Source: Avichristensenella sp031550535
Lineage (GTDB): Bacteria; Bacillota; Clostridia; Christensenellales; Aristaeellaceae
Reading direction: 5' to 3'
NCBI GenBank assembly: GCA_031550535.1
Contig: JAVBOM010000007.1
Coordinates: 1-64,000 of the forward strand
DNA length: 64,000 nucleotides
Both the position numbers and the translations under genes were made by a program. Below are positions 24,124 through 32,471 of this stretch, one piece after another (position 1 is the first letter of the stretch; each line of letters begins with the position of its first letter). The notes under the pieces are model-generated. The model saw only the letters and a program-made list of their open reading frames with translations, was not told the DNA's origin and searched no databases.

Positions 24124-24534
24124 ATGAAAACCCTGGTCATCTACTACTCCTACACGGGCAAAACCCGCGCGCTCGCCGTGAAACTCGCGGAGGAGCTGGG
24201 CGCGGACCGCTTTGAGGTGCGCGACACGAAGCGCCCCGGCACGATCAAGGCATACGTGCTGGGATCGTTCGCCGCCATGCGGATGAAGCGCACGTCCATC
24301 GGGCCGCTCACCGTGGATATGGACGCCTTCGACAAAATTGTCATCATGGCGCCTATCTGGGCGGGGCATCCCGCGCCCGCGATCCTCAGCGCGCTGGACG
24401 CGCTGCCGCCCGGCAAGGCGGTCGAGGTGCGGGCGGTGTCCGCGAGCGGTGGAAGTTCCGCCAAGGCAAAGGTCGAGGCGCTGCTGAAGGAGAAGGGCTG
24501 CGCGGATGTGCGATACCAGGACATGAAGGCGTAA
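24124..24534 (+). CDS. Flavodoxin-family protein
   Basis: 136 residues, slightly short for flavodoxin. VIYYSYTGKTRALAVKLAEEL is the FMN phosphate loop (T/S-x-T-G-x-T form), and IVIMAPIWAGHPAPAIL is the second FMN loop. Likely electron carrier. AAGGAGGG lies 10 bases upstream; an ATG at 24119 is followed at once by a stop. 27 bases before the thioredoxin-reductase-like gene, so a redox pair. Confidence 0.85.
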   Translation: MKTLVIYYSYTGKTRALAVKLAEELGADRFEVRDTKRPGTIKAYVLGSFAAMRMKRTSIGPLTVDMDAFDKIVIMAPIWAGHPAPAILSALDALPPGKAVEVRAVSASGGSSAKAKVEALLKEKGCADVRYQDMKA

Positions 24535-24561
24535 TCGTGGCATGCTACCACCAAAGGAGGG

Positions 24562-25455
24562 ATGCGCGTGTATGACGTCGCGATCGTGGGCGGTGGCCCG
24601 GCCGGGCTGACGGCGGGCATTTACGCCGCGCGCGCCGGGCTGTCAGCGTTGCTGTTTGAAAAACTGATGGCGGGCGGCCAGGCGGCGCTGACGAACCACA
24701 TTGAGAACTACCCCGGCTACGCGGACGGCATCGGCGGGCCGGAGCTTTCCATGGCCATGGAGGACCAGGCCGTGCACGCCGGGGGACAGGTGGTGTACGA
24801 GGGCGCGCTGCAGATCGACTGCGCGGGTAAGCGTGTCCGGACCAGCGAGGGTTGGTACGAGGCGCGCCAGCTCATCCTGGCGATGGGCGCGCAGCCTCGC
24901 CGCACCGGCGCTGAGGGCGAGGAGCGGCTGACCGGCCGTGGTGTCAGCTACTGCGCCACGTGCGACGGCGCGCTGTACTGGGGCAAGCGGGTGGCCGTGA
25001 TCGGCGGGGGCAACACCGCCGCCGAGGAGGCGCTGTACCTGGCGGGCATCGGGTGCGATGTGCTGCTCATTCACCGCCGGGACACGCTCCGCGCGGAGGA
25101 GGCCGTCGCGCGCCGGGTGCTTTCCGATCCCAGGATCACCCCGCTGTGGAACCGGCAGGTCACGGCGTTCGAGGGTGACGCGCAGCTTGAACGCCTGTGC
25201 CTGGACAACGGGGAGGCCGAGGAGGTGGCCGCCGCGTTCGTGTCCATCGGCCGCATCCCGGATACGGCGATCGTGGAGGGCCAGATCGACCGGGACGCGG
25301 GCGGGTTCCTCATCGCGGGCGAGGACTGCAAAACGAACGTGGCGGGCGTGTTCGCCGTGGGCGATGCGCGCACAAAAAAGCTGCGACAGGTCGTCACCGC
25401 CGTGTCGGACGGGGCGGTCGCGGCGGCGGCGCTGGAGCGGTTCACGGAGGCGTAA
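24562..25455 (+). CDS. Thioredoxin reductase-like flavoprotein
   Basis: 297 residues, close to the usual 305-320 of TrxB. FAD-binding GGGPAGLTAG (10-19); redox-active CATC in GVSYCATCDGALYWGK (about 132-135); NADPH-binding GGGNTAAEEALYLA (about 151-164); C-terminal FAD motif GVFAVGDARTKKLRQVVTA. It transfers electrons from NADPH to thioredoxin or a similar partner; no thioredoxin gene is adjacent, but a flavodoxin gene precedes it. AAAGGAGG precedes the ATG. Confidence 0.88.
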   Translation: MRVYDVAIVGGGPAGLTAGIYAARAGLSALLFEKLMAGGQAALTNHIENYPGYADGIGGPELSMAMEDQAVHAGGQVVYEGALQIDCAGKRVRTSEGWYEARQLILAMGAQPRRTGAEGEERLTGRGVSYCATCDGALYWGKRVAVIGGGNTAAEEALYLAGIGCDVLLIHRRDTLRAEEAVARRVLSDPRITPLWNRQVTAFEGDAQLERLCLDNGEAEEVAAAFVSIGRIPDTAIVEGQIDRDAGGFLIAGEDCKTNVAGVFAVGDARTKKLRQVVTAVSDGAVAAAALERFTEA

Positions 25456-25644
25456 CCGCGTCTTTGCGGGCCTTTTGTCCGAATCGCGCTGTCCCGTGCG
25501 CCGCACACTTGCCGCGCTATGCTTTCGGAAGTTGCTTGGAGCGGTTCGCAGGGGTCTCACAGCGTTTTATGGATCTTTTGCCGCCACGTGTTGAGTCTGC
25601 GCTTCGCTATGATCGTGCTAGACGGTGGCGTGGTCATCACGCAT

Positions 25645-25731
25645 CCCGGCATTGTCGCGCTGTGCGCATTCGCCTCGCTTCATCGCCCGTGGGGCGCGCT
25701 TTCCTCCGGTTCCGTTGCGCAGCGCACTTCC
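25645..25731 (+). repeat. GGCATTGTCGCGCTG-type repeat
   Basis: CCGGCATTGTCGCGCTGTGC, GCATTCGCCTCGCTTCATCG, CCCGTGGGGCGCGC, TTTCCTCCGG. Shares this order of blocks with 29902-30170 and, reversed, with 59656-59820. Confidence 0.65.
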
Positions 25732-26055
25732 GGTTTGGATACTGCGCCCACCGGGCGTGTCCCACCTCCGCATGTTCGGCATAGCGCCGCTGCGCCTCAC
25801 CACCTCGACGCATCGGGGCGGCAGCATCCATCGTCAATCCACGCACCATGTTTTCGGAGGCCGCTCCGGTGCAATTCGCGAGGACGTAGCGCACACTTAT
25901 ACGGCGTAACCCCTTCGCGTACCCGAATCTACACATAACTTTTCCCTATTCCTGCGCATTATGCCGAAAAATACCGGCAGTCCAGGTAAAGAGAGAAAAA
26001 TGCGCAAAAAATCGCATCGGAAAAATCGGCGTGCAGCGCGAAAAGCCGCGCGGTA

Positions 26056-26087
26056 CGCCGGTTTGTGCGCTGCCGGCGCTTTTTTTT
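26056..26087 (+). terminator. Terminator-like hairpin upstream of parA
   Basis: CGCCGG, 11-base loop, CCGGCG, then CTTTTTTTT. About 600 bases after the reductase gene; it may insulate the par operon. Confidence 0.5.
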
Positions 26088-26135
26088 CGCGTCAAACGCC
26101 CTGGAATCATTTTGAAAAGCGCCACCCCCTAGACC

Positions 26136-26164
26136 TTGCGGTTCCAGGGATTCTATTGTATACT
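26136..26164 (+). promoter_or_regulatory. Promoter of parA-parB-DUF1015
   Basis: TTGCGG, 17-base spacer, TATACT; about 90 bases before parA. Confidence 0.7.
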
Positions 26165-26253
26165 ATATGTTGATTTATTGAGGCAATTTAGGTTGCCGGC
26201 GCGGGAGCTTCCGGCGGGCACGCCCGGCTCCGCCCGCGCGGAGAGCGGTGAAC

Positions 26254-27027
26254 ATGGCAAGAATTATAGCGATTACGAACCAAAAAGGCGGCGTGGGCAA
26301 GACCACGACGCAAGTGAACCTGGCGGCGTGTGTCGCGGCCCTTGGGCGCAACGTGCTGTCGGTGGATATGGACCCCCAGGCGAACTCCTCCAGCGGCCTA
26401 GGCGTCGCGGCCATGGAAGGCAAGAGCATTTACGACGTGATCGTCGGCGACGCCGAAGCGGCGGACTGCATCGTGGATACGCCCGTGCCGACGCTCAAAC
26501 TCTTGCCCGCCGACATCCGGCTGGCGGGCGCCGAGGTGGAGCTCGTCTCCCGCGAAGCGCGCGAATACGTCCTCCGCGAGGCGCTCAGCACCGTGAAGGA
26601 CGCGTACGACTACATCTTCATCGACTGCCCGCCGTCCCTCGGGCTGCTGACCATCAACGCGCTGTGCGCTGCGGACCGGGTGCTCGTGCCCATCCAGTGC
26701 GAGTACTACGCGCTGGAAGGCGTGGGCCAGCTCATGAACACGGTACGCCGCGTGCAAAAGGGGCTCAACAAGGAGCTGGATATCGAGGGGGTTGTGCTGA
26801 CGATGCTCGACGGGCGGACGAACCTGGGCATCCAGGTCGTGCAGGAGGTCAAGCGCCATTTCCGCTCGCAGGTGTACGGCACGCTGATCCCCCGGAACGT
26901 GCGCCTGAGCGAGGCGCCGAGCCACGGGCTGCCCATCCACCTGTACGACCCGTCCAGCATGGGCGCGGAGGCGTACCGCGATTTGGCGAATGAGTTTATC
27001 GGCCGGTGTGAAGGGAGCGCGGGATGA
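26254..27027 (+). CDS. parA: Chromosome partitioning ATPase ParA/Soj
   Basis: 257 residues. Deviant Walker A KGGVGKTTTQVNLA (about 11-24, two Lys), Walker A' VDMDPQANSSSGLG, Walker B YIFIDCPPSLGLLT. Chromosomal type, without the N-terminal HTH of plasmid ParA. Its ATP-dependent DNA binding is reset by ParB; in spore-formers Soj also affects DnaA. ATG at 26254 chosen (GGAG 10 bases upstream) over GTG at 26248. Overlaps parB by 4 bases. Confidence 0.95.
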   Translation: MARIIAITNQKGGVGKTTTQVNLAACVAALGRNVLSVDMDPQANSSSGLGVAAMEGKSIYDVIVGDAEAADCIVDTPVPTLKLLPADIRLAGAEVELVSREAREYVLREALSTVKDAYDYIFIDCPPSLGLLTINALCAADRVLVPIQCEYYALEGVGQLMNTVRRVQKGLNKELDIEGVVLTMLDGRTNLGIQVVQEVKRHFRSQVYGTLIPRNVRLSEAPSHGLPIHLYDPSSMGAEAYRDLANEFIGRCEGSAG

Positions 27028-27905
27028 AGCGGAAAGGTTTGGGGCGCGGGCTGGACGCCCTGATGCCCGAGATTTTTGAAGAGGAAGAGGCGCAGGCGGC
27101 GGACGCGCCGGGCGAACGCGTCGTCCTGGTGAATGTCGGGGATATCGACCCCAACCCCAGGCAGCCGCGCCGCCGCTTCGACCAGGCGACGCTGAAGGAG
27201 CTGGCGGATTCCATCCGTCAGGTCGGACTGTTGCAACCCATTCTGCTGTATCCTGAGGGCGGCCGCTACCGCATCATCGCGGGGGAACGCCGCTGGCGCG
27301 CGGCCCGCATGGCGGAACTGGCAGCAATTCCCGCCATCGTGCGCGACATGGATGAGGTGCGCCGCCAGGAAGCCGCGCTGATTGAAAACCTGCAGCGCGA
27401 GGACCTGAACCCCATTGAAGAGGCGCTGGCCGTCCGCGCGCTGATGGAGGACTGCGGCCTGACACAGGAGGCTGCCGCGCAGCGCCTGGGCAGAAGCCGC
27501 CCCGCGCTGGCGAACCTGTTGCGCCTGCTCTCACTGCCGGATTCGGTCATTGAGCTGGTGCGCGAAGGCAGGCTATCCGCCGGGCATGCGCGCGTGCTGG
27601 CCGGCATGGACGACGAACGGCGCGCGGAGGCGCTGGCTCAGCGGGCTGTCGCCGAGGGGTGGAGCGTCCGCCAGATGGAAATCGCCGCGCAGTCCGCGCA
27701 GATTATAATAGAAAAGATGCCAGGAAAGGCCGCTAAGATCCGCGTGCCGGAGTTCAATGAATTGGAGGACCGGCTGCGCAAGACGTTCGGTCTCCGCGCC
27801 CAGGTCATGGGCACGCTGGACAAGGGGAAGATCACGCTGCAGTACGGCTCCCGCGAGGAGCTGGAGCGGCTGTATGAAATGATAGGGGAACAGACGCATG
27901 CCTGA
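27024..27905 (+). CDS. parB: Chromosome partitioning protein ParB/Spo0J
   Basis: 293 residues. Begins KRKGLGRGLDALMP, the ParA-stimulating N-terminus; CTP-binding ParB/Srx domain with NPRQPRRRF, GERRWRAA and ENLQREDLNPIEEA (about 46-130); HTH LTQEAAAQRLGRSRPALANLLRLL; C-terminal dimer domain. Binds parS and loads condensin. No parS site seen nearby. Coupled to parA; its end overlaps the DUF1015 gene by 8 bases. Confidence 0.95.
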   Translation: MKRKGLGRGLDALMPEIFEEEEAQAADAPGERVVLVNVGDIDPNPRQPRRRFDQATLKELADSIRQVGLLQPILLYPEGGRYRIIAGERRWRAARMAELAAIPAIVRDMDEVRRQEAALIENLQREDLNPIEEALAVRALMEDCGLTQEAAAQRLGRSRPALANLLRLLSLPDSVIELVREGRLSAGHARVLAGMDDERRAEALAQRAVAEGWSVRQMEIAAQSAQIIIEKMPGKAAKIRVPEFNELEDRLRKTFGLRAQVMGTLDKGKITLQYGSREELERLYEMIGEQTHA

Positions 27906-29079
27906 CTTTGCCGTTCGCGTGCCGGACATCCTGTTGCCGGCGGCGCACATCGACCTCACGCGCTGGGCGGTTGTCGCGTGCGACCAGTTCACGTCCGAGC
28001 CGGAGTACTGGCTGGAGGCGGACCGGATCGCCGGGGACGCGCCGTCCACGCTCCGCATGGTGTACCCGGAGGCGTTCCTCGGCCAGGACGGGCCAGACCG
28101 CATCGAGGGCATCCACCGGGCGATGCGGGGTTACCTTGCTGGCGGCGTGTTCAGGAACCCCATAAATGGCTTTATCCTCACCGAGCGGACGACCCCGGCG
28201 GGCGTGCGCAAGGGATTGATGGCGGCAATTGACTTGGCCGCCTATGATTTTGCCCCGGGGGCGAGAAGCCTCATCCGGCCGACGGAGGGCACGATCCTGG
28301 ACCGCATCCCGCCGCGCGTCAAGGTGCGTCGGGACGCGCCGCTGGAAACGCCGCACGTGATGCTTCTGGCCGACGACCCGGCGGGCACGCTGATTGAGCC
28401 GATGTACGCGAGGCGTGACAGCCTCACGAAACTGTACGACTTTGAGCTGATGCTCGGTGGTGGGCACCTGCGCGGGTGGGCGGTAGGGTTTTCTGGCGAA
28501 AACCCCTTCGTGGCGCCCGATTTTTCAAATCGCGCCGCCGTCGCGGTGGACAGCGCGGACGGTGTGCTCTGGGCGATGGCCGCGCTGCCGTCCATGGCGG
28601 GGGATGATCCGATCCTGTTCGCCGTGGGCGACGGAAACCACTCGCTCGCCACGGCGCGGCAGTGCTACCTGGACAACCCCACGGAGCGCACGCGGTACGC
28701 GCTGGTCGAAATCGTAAACCTGTACGACGATTCACTTGTGTTCGAGCCGATCCACCGGCTGATCCACGGCGTGGACGCGGCGGAACTGCACGCGGCGGCG
28801 AACGCGCGCGGCATCGCGCTGGACGGCGGGGACGTGCGGCAGGTGCAGCCGTTCCTGGACGCGTGGCTGCCCAAGACTGCGGAGGTCGATTACATCCACG
28901 GCGATGGGGCGCTACGGGCGCTCGCGGCGCGGGAGGGCTACGCGGGCATCCGCCTGGCGGCGATCGACAAGGCGACGCTATTCCCGTCCATACAGGGCGG
29001 TCGGGTGCTGCCGCGCAAGGCGTTCTCGATGGGCGAGGCGCGGGAGAAGCGGTATTACATGGAGTGCAGGGCGCTTTAA
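27898..29079 (+). CDS. DUF1015 family protein with a PE insertion
   Basis: 393 residues. Family features: start with a PDILLP motif, WAVVACDQFTSEPEYW (about 24-39), FAVGDGNHSLATAR (about 240-253), ending KAFSMGEAREKRYYMECRAL. Function unknown; often annotated as an uncharacterised conserved or HPr-kinase-region protein. Starts within the end of parB, so the third gene of the par operon. Residues about 196-215 (FSGENPFVAPDFSNRAAV) are coded by a PE copy at 28484, just before the conserved domain end. Confidence 0.88.
   Translation: MPDFAVRVPDILLPAAHIDLTRWAVVACDQFTSEPEYWLEADRIAGDAPSTLRMVYPEAFLGQDGPDRIEGIHRAMRGYLAGGVFRNPINGFILTERTTPAGVRKGLMAAIDLAAYDFAPGARSLIRPTEGTILDRIPPRVKVRRDAPLETPHVMLLADDPAGTLIEPMYARRDSLTKLYDFELMLGGGHLRGWAVGFSGENPFVAPDFSNRAAVAVDSADGVLWAMAALPSMAGDDPILFAVGDGNHSLATARQCYLDNPTERTRYALVEIVNLYDDSLVFEPIHRLIHGVDAAELHAAANARGIALDGGDVRQVQPFLDAWLPKTAEVDYIHGDGALRALAAREGYAGIRLAAIDKATLFPSIQGGRVLPRKAFSMGEAREKRYYMECRAL
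28484..28540 (-). repeat. PE element, variant A, in frame in the DUF1015 gene
   Basis: GGTTTTCTGGCGAAAACCCC, TTCGTGGCGCCCGA, TTTTTCAAATCGCGCCGCC. A one-base deletion relative to consensus keeps it in frame with its host. Confidence 0.9.
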
Positions 29080-29102
29080 AGTGGGGAACGCTGAAACGCT
29101 GG

Positions 29103-29203
29103 CGCTTGGATATTGTCGTGCCGCAAGCGGCATTCTGTATCCAGTGGTAAGGTTTTCTGGCGAAATCCCTTGATGATGCCCGACTTTCCAAAGCAGCGCC
29201 GCC
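29103..29203 (-). repeat. Composite repeat: 45-base unit plus PE (copy 1)
   Basis: TATTGTCGTGCCGCAAGC, then CTGTATCCAGTGGTAA, directly joined to a PE copy (29148-29203). The same 45-base unit plus PE recurs at 29779-29878 at roughly three quarters identity by eye. Confidence 0.7.
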
Positions 29204-29359
29204 TCCACGGAGGCGTTTTGGCGCGGAGGACAGCGCATTCAAGTTGCGGCGAATGTGGCTGCCGGATTGCATCGCGAAAGCCCGCGTGGAGGCCGACTCC
29301 GCGGGGTTGATATATATTTACAAAAGATACTATGTTTTCGTGAAGGTGGTCCGGTTGCC

Positions 29360-29752
29360 ATGAAAAGGATGCTGAAAGTTTGGATCTGGGTCGGGCTGAT
29401 GACCGTGACGCTTGCGGGCATCGTGGTTTTCGGCGAGGCGGGCACCGCGCTGCTCGGCGAGGCCGTCGCGGCCCGCGAGGAGGAGCTGACCGTTCTGGCT
29501 GCGGACGCCCTGCTGGACAAGGCGGGCATCACGCAGCGTGTGGCGGTCTATGACTGGCTGACTGACAGCAATGTGGTCGGTGACGAACGGCGTGTGTGGG
29601 TTTCCAAGAACGGCGGCACGCACTTCCACAGCTACCCGCTGTGCGGCGGCATGAAGGCGCCGATGGTGCTGACGCAGGGCGAGGCTGTGGACGCGGGATA
29701 CATCCCGTGCAAGGCGTGTTGGGCGGTGGTAACAGCGGGGACAGGGGACTGA
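29360..29752 (+). CDS. Membrane-anchored protein with Cys/His motif
   Basis: 130 residues. One N-terminal membrane segment (about 7-28, VWIWVGLMTVTLAGIVVFG), a short helical linker, then a compact extracytoplasmic domain: VWVSKNGGTHFHSYPLC...GYIPCKACW. The His and three Cys suggest a metal site. The same arrangement (GG-x2-[FY]-H-x4-C...C-x2-C) ends the protein at 21059. The ATG at 29360 is chosen because the membrane segment starts there; the ribosome site is GAAGGTGG. Function unknown. Confidence 0.65.
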   Translation: MKRMLKVWIWVGLMTVTLAGIVVFGEAGTALLGEAVAAREEELTVLAADALLDKAGITQRVAVYDWLTDSNVVGDERRVWVSKNGGTHFHSYPLCGGMKAPMVLTQGEAVDAGYIPCKACWAVVTAGTGD

Positions 29753-29778
29753 GGAGCGGGGAGACGCAGGGACACTGG

Positions 29779-29878
29779 TGCTTGGTTATTGTCGTGCCGC
29801 AAGCAGCACGCTGTATCCGGTGACAAAGATTTCTTGCGAAATCCTTGTATGGTGCTGGTTTTTTAAATCCGCGCCGTC
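29779..29878 (-). repeat. Composite repeat: 45-base unit plus PE (copy 2)
   Basis: TATTGTCGTGCCGCAAGC, CTGTATCCGGTGACAA, then a diverged PE (29824-29878). It lies immediately after the 29360 gene, while copy 1 lies immediately before it. Confidence 0.7.
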
Positions 29879-29901
29879 GCTGAACCTCCGCCGCATTTGA
29901 T

Positions 29902-30170
29902 TCCGGCCCCTTGGCGTTGTCGCACTGGCCGCATTTGCGTCCATTGCTCTGTGCCGGGGCGAACCTTCACCTCGCTTTATCCCGCGCCCATCGGCATTGT
30001 CGCGCTGTCCGTATTCGCGGCCATCGCTTTGTGCTGCAGGGCACCTTCGGGTCGCTTCATCCCGCACTGCGGGCGCTTCCCTCCGGTGCAGCGGGCGCTC
30101 GGTTCCGGTTTTGTACTTCAGGGCACCTACGGGTCGCTTCATCGCCCACTGGGCGCGCTTCCCTCCGGTG
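29902..30170 (+). repeat. Tandem block of GGCATTGTCGCGCTG-type repeats
   Basis: Three degenerate units: 29902-29985, 29990-30090 and 30107-30170. Shared blocks include GGGTCGCTTCATC, CGCCCACTGGGCG (a small palindrome) and GCGCTTCCCTCCGGTG. The region 29753-30321 has no supportable gene. Confidence 0.65.
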
Positions 30171-30321
30171 TTGGCGGCGCTCACCTCCGGTGCACTGGCG
30201 GAATGCGGCTCTGGTTCCCAGGTCCTGCCAGACAGTGTCCCTTTGGAATCCCTTCGTCTCGCCTCACGGTGGAGGAGGGATTCTATCTATACCTCCGCAT
30301 GATCCCGCGTAAAGGAGTTCC

Positions 30322-31059
30322 ATGAACGAGGCGAATCTGCTCGGCGTGGGCGCGACCGCCCGGGTATATCTTGAGGACGGCAAAGCCGTGAAGCTCTACT
30401 TGGGCGGCTCGCGCCACGCGGCCGAAAAGGAAGTTGACGCCCAGCGGTTCGCGCGCGCGGCGGGGTTGCCTGTGCCGGAGGTGTTCGGCGTGGAGGACCG
30501 CGCGGACGGCATCGCCCTGGTGATGCAATGCGTGGACGGCGCACCGCTCATGCGCCCTGGGATGGATAGGGCGGCGCGCGCGGACGCGCTGGCAACGCTC
30601 GTGGCACTGCAGCGGCGGACGCACGCGGTGCCCGCGCCCAGCCTCATCCCTCTGGCGGAAAGGCTGGCGGGCCGCCTTCATGCCGCACCGGGGATTGACA
30701 CCCCGCTGCGCGACACGCTGCTTACGCGGCTTGGCAACCTCGCCAGCGACGAGCGCCAACTGTGCCACGGCGACTTTCACCCATTAAATGTATTGTGCGA
30801 GGGTGGCGAGCCGTGGATCATCGACTGGATGGACGCGACAGCGGGCGCTCCTCTCGCGGACGCATGCCGAACCTACGTGATCCTGCGCCGCCACATCCCG
30901 CGCATGGCGGGTCTATACCTCAAAGCGTACTGCAAGGCCGCCGGGGTGAAGGACCGCGAGGTGCTCGCGTGGCTGCCCGTCGTGGCGGCGGCGCGGCTTA
31001 TGGAGCGCGTGGACGAGCGCGAGCGGGCGATGCTGACAAAGATGATCGCGGAGGGATGA
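30322..31059 (+). CDS. APH-family phosphotransferase (aminoglycoside/choline kinase-like)
   Basis: 245 residues. Kinase-like fold: N-lobe GVGATARVYLEDGKAVKLY (nucleotide-binding strand and Lys), catalytic loop LCHGDFHPLNVL (about 149-160) and metal-binding IIDWMDATAG (about 167-176). Shorter than typical antibiotic kinases and closer to the generic APH-like proteins of Firmicutes; the substrate is unknown. AAAGGAG precedes the ATG. Appears monocistronic. Confidence 0.85.
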   Translation: MNEANLLGVGATARVYLEDGKAVKLYLGGSRHAAEKEVDAQRFARAAGLPVPEVFGVEDRADGIALVMQCVDGAPLMRPGMDRAARADALATLVALQRRTHAVPAPSLIPLAERLAGRLHAAPGIDTPLRDTLLTRLGNLASDERQLCHGDFHPLNVLCEGGEPWIIDWMDATAGAPLADACRTYVILRRHIPRMAGLYLKAYCKAAGVKDREVLAWLPVVAAARLMERVDERERAMLTKMIAEG

Positions 31060-31100
31060 ACGAAACGTATATGAAATCCCAACCCGAAGCACACTACGAC

Positions 31101-31155
31101 GGCGGCGCTGATTGGAACAATCGGGCGCCATAAGGGATTTCGTAAGAAATCCCTA
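31101..31155 (+). repeat. PE element, variant A
   Basis: GGCGGCGCTGATTGGAACAA, TCGGGCGCCA, AGGGATTTC..GAAATCCCT. Between the kinase gene and the ribosomal operon promoter. Confidence 0.9.
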
Positions 31156-31279
31156 CATCCAAGGGCACATGAGCACCCCCGCAGGGCAGCATTACGCGCG
31201 TTCCGGTTCAAAACCTCCGTCATTTGGCGATTGACGGGAAAAAAACGCAAAAAAACTTGAAAAAAACTGTTTTCACCCC

Positions 31280-31309
31280 TTGCAAAATATGCGGGGGGTG
31301 GTTTATACT
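31280..31309 (+). promoter_or_regulatory. Main promoter of the S10 ribosomal operon
   Basis: TTGCAA, 18-base spacer, TATACT, preceded by an A/T-rich stretch with A-tracts (31226-31270) that could be an UP element. Confidence 0.75.
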
Positions 31310-31334
31310 AGTAGGGCTGTCGTTCTGGGATGAA

Positions 31335-31414
31335 GCGATAAGTTACCGGTTGGCCGCCGGATAATTATCGCGGACCATGTCCGGACAATCGGGCGACGGG
31401 TCATCGGTTCCCGT
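31335..31414 (+). promoter_or_regulatory. Structured leader of the S10 operon
   Basis: The 170-base untranslated leader contains GCGATAA-CCGG..CCGG-TTATCGC (31335-31371) and GGCGACGGG..CCCGTTGCC (about 31390-31414). Such leaders often bind a ribosomal protein (L4 in enterobacteria). Which protein acts here is unknown. Confidence 0.45.
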
Positions 31415-31483
31415 TGCCGTAGGTTTTCTAGATGGAAACACACGGCCGGGTGTACATGGCTCGATAAAAAAGGAGGAAATGAA

Positions 31484-31792
31484 GTGGCCAGTCAAAAAAT
31501 CCGCATCAAGCTCAAGGCGTACGAGCACAACCTCATCGACCAATCCGCTGAGCGCATCGTGGAAACGGCGAAGCGGACCGGCGCCAGGGTTTCCGGGCCG
31601 ATCCCGCTGCCGACCGAAAAGGAAATTGTCACCATCCTGCGCGCTCCCCACAAGTACAAGGATTCCCGCGAACAATTCGAGCTTCGTACCCACAAGCGGC
31701 TGATCGATATCCTGAGCCCCACGCCGCGCACCGTGGACGCGCTGACGAAGATCGACCTGCCGGCGGGCGTTGAAATCGAAATCAAGCTGTGA
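31484..31792 (+). CDS. rpsJ: Ribosomal protein S10
   Basis: 102 residues, 30S head protein, also NusE in antitermination. Conserved KIRIKLKAYEHNLIDQSAERI and LRTHKRLIDILSPTPRTVDAL. GTG start with AAGGAGG upstream. First gene of the operon; no str genes (rpsL, rpsG, fusA, tuf) lie before it in this window. Confidence 0.98.
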   Translation: MASQKIRIKLKAYEHNLIDQSAERIVETAKRTGARVSGPIPLPTEKEIVTILRAPHKYKDSREQFELRTHKRLIDILSPTPRTVDALTKIDLPAGVEIEIKL

Positions 31793-31812
31793 GCGTAACA
31801 GGAGGTTTTACG

Positions 31813-32454
31813 ATGAAGAAAGCAATCGTCGGCAAAAAAGTCGGCATGACGCAGGTGTTTACGCCCGACGGGCGTTTGCTCCCCGTCACCGTCATTCAGG
31901 CCGGCCCCTGCACCGTCGTGCAGAAGAAAACCGTGAAAAACGACGGCTACGCGGCGATCCAGGTGGGCTTTGACACCATCCCGGAGCACCGGGTGAAGAA
32001 GCTGGTCAACAAGCCCCAGGCCGGCCATTTCAAGAAGGCGGGCGTCGCCCCCGCGCGGAGACTCCGCGAGTTCCGCCTGGATGATTCCGAAAAGTACGAG
32101 ATCGGCCAGATCATCAAGGCCGACATCTTCGCTGAGGGCGAGAAGGTCGACGTGACCGGCATCAGCAAGGGCCACGGCTTCACCGGCACCATCCAGCGGT
32201 GGAACCAGCACACCGGCCCCATGGCGCACGGCTCCAAGTATCACCGCGGCGTTGGGTCGCTCGGCGCGAACTCCGATCCGTCCCGCGTTTTTAAGAACAA
32301 ACACATGCCCGGTCAGTACGGCGTGGAGAGGGTTACCATCCAGAACCTCTCCGTGGTCCGCGTGGACGCAGAGCGAGATCTCCTGCTCGTGCGCGGCGCG
32401 GTGCCCGGCCCCAACGGCGGCCTCCTGCTGGTCAAGGGCGCCGTGAAGGCGTAG
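31813..32454 (+). CDS. rplC: Ribosomal protein L3
   Basis: 213 residues. Starts KKAIVGKKVGMTQVF and contains the long loop reaching the peptidyl transferase centre (GHGFTGTIQRWNQHTGPMAHGSKYHR). ATG at 31813 with AGGAGG, 20 bases after rpsJ. Confidence 0.98.
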   Translation: MKKAIVGKKVGMTQVFTPDGRLLPVTVIQAGPCTVVQKKTVKNDGYAAIQVGFDTIPEHRVKKLVNKPQAGHFKKAGVAPARRLREFRLDDSEKYEIGQIIKADIFAEGEKVDVTGISKGHGFTGTIQRWNQHTGPMAHGSKYHRGVGSLGANSDPSRVFKNKHMPGQYGVERVTIQNLSVVRVDAERDLLLVRGAVPGPNGGLLLVKGAVKA

Positions 32455-32471
32455 GAAGGGGGAGCGAAGAA

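Larger units (their letters stand above)
25456..26135. other. Long intergenic region before parA
   Basis: Contains a GGCATTGTCGCGCTG-type repeat at 25645-25731, GC-rich sequence without ribosome-site ORFs, an AT-rich stretch at 25935-26045 and a terminator-like hairpin at 26056. No parS-like TGTTTCACGTGAAACA site was found. Confidence 0.5.

Noticed and set aside
26136..27905. Replication origin or parS near parA-parB
   Set aside because: No dnaA, rsmG or mnmG, no DnaA-box cluster and no parS palindrome seen, so the par operon is not evidence of oriC here.
29897..30325. Several ORFs of 100-142 codons in the repeat block
   Set aside because: They are readings of the GGCATTGTCGCGCTG-type tandem repeats, open in more than one frame, with no ribosome sites.
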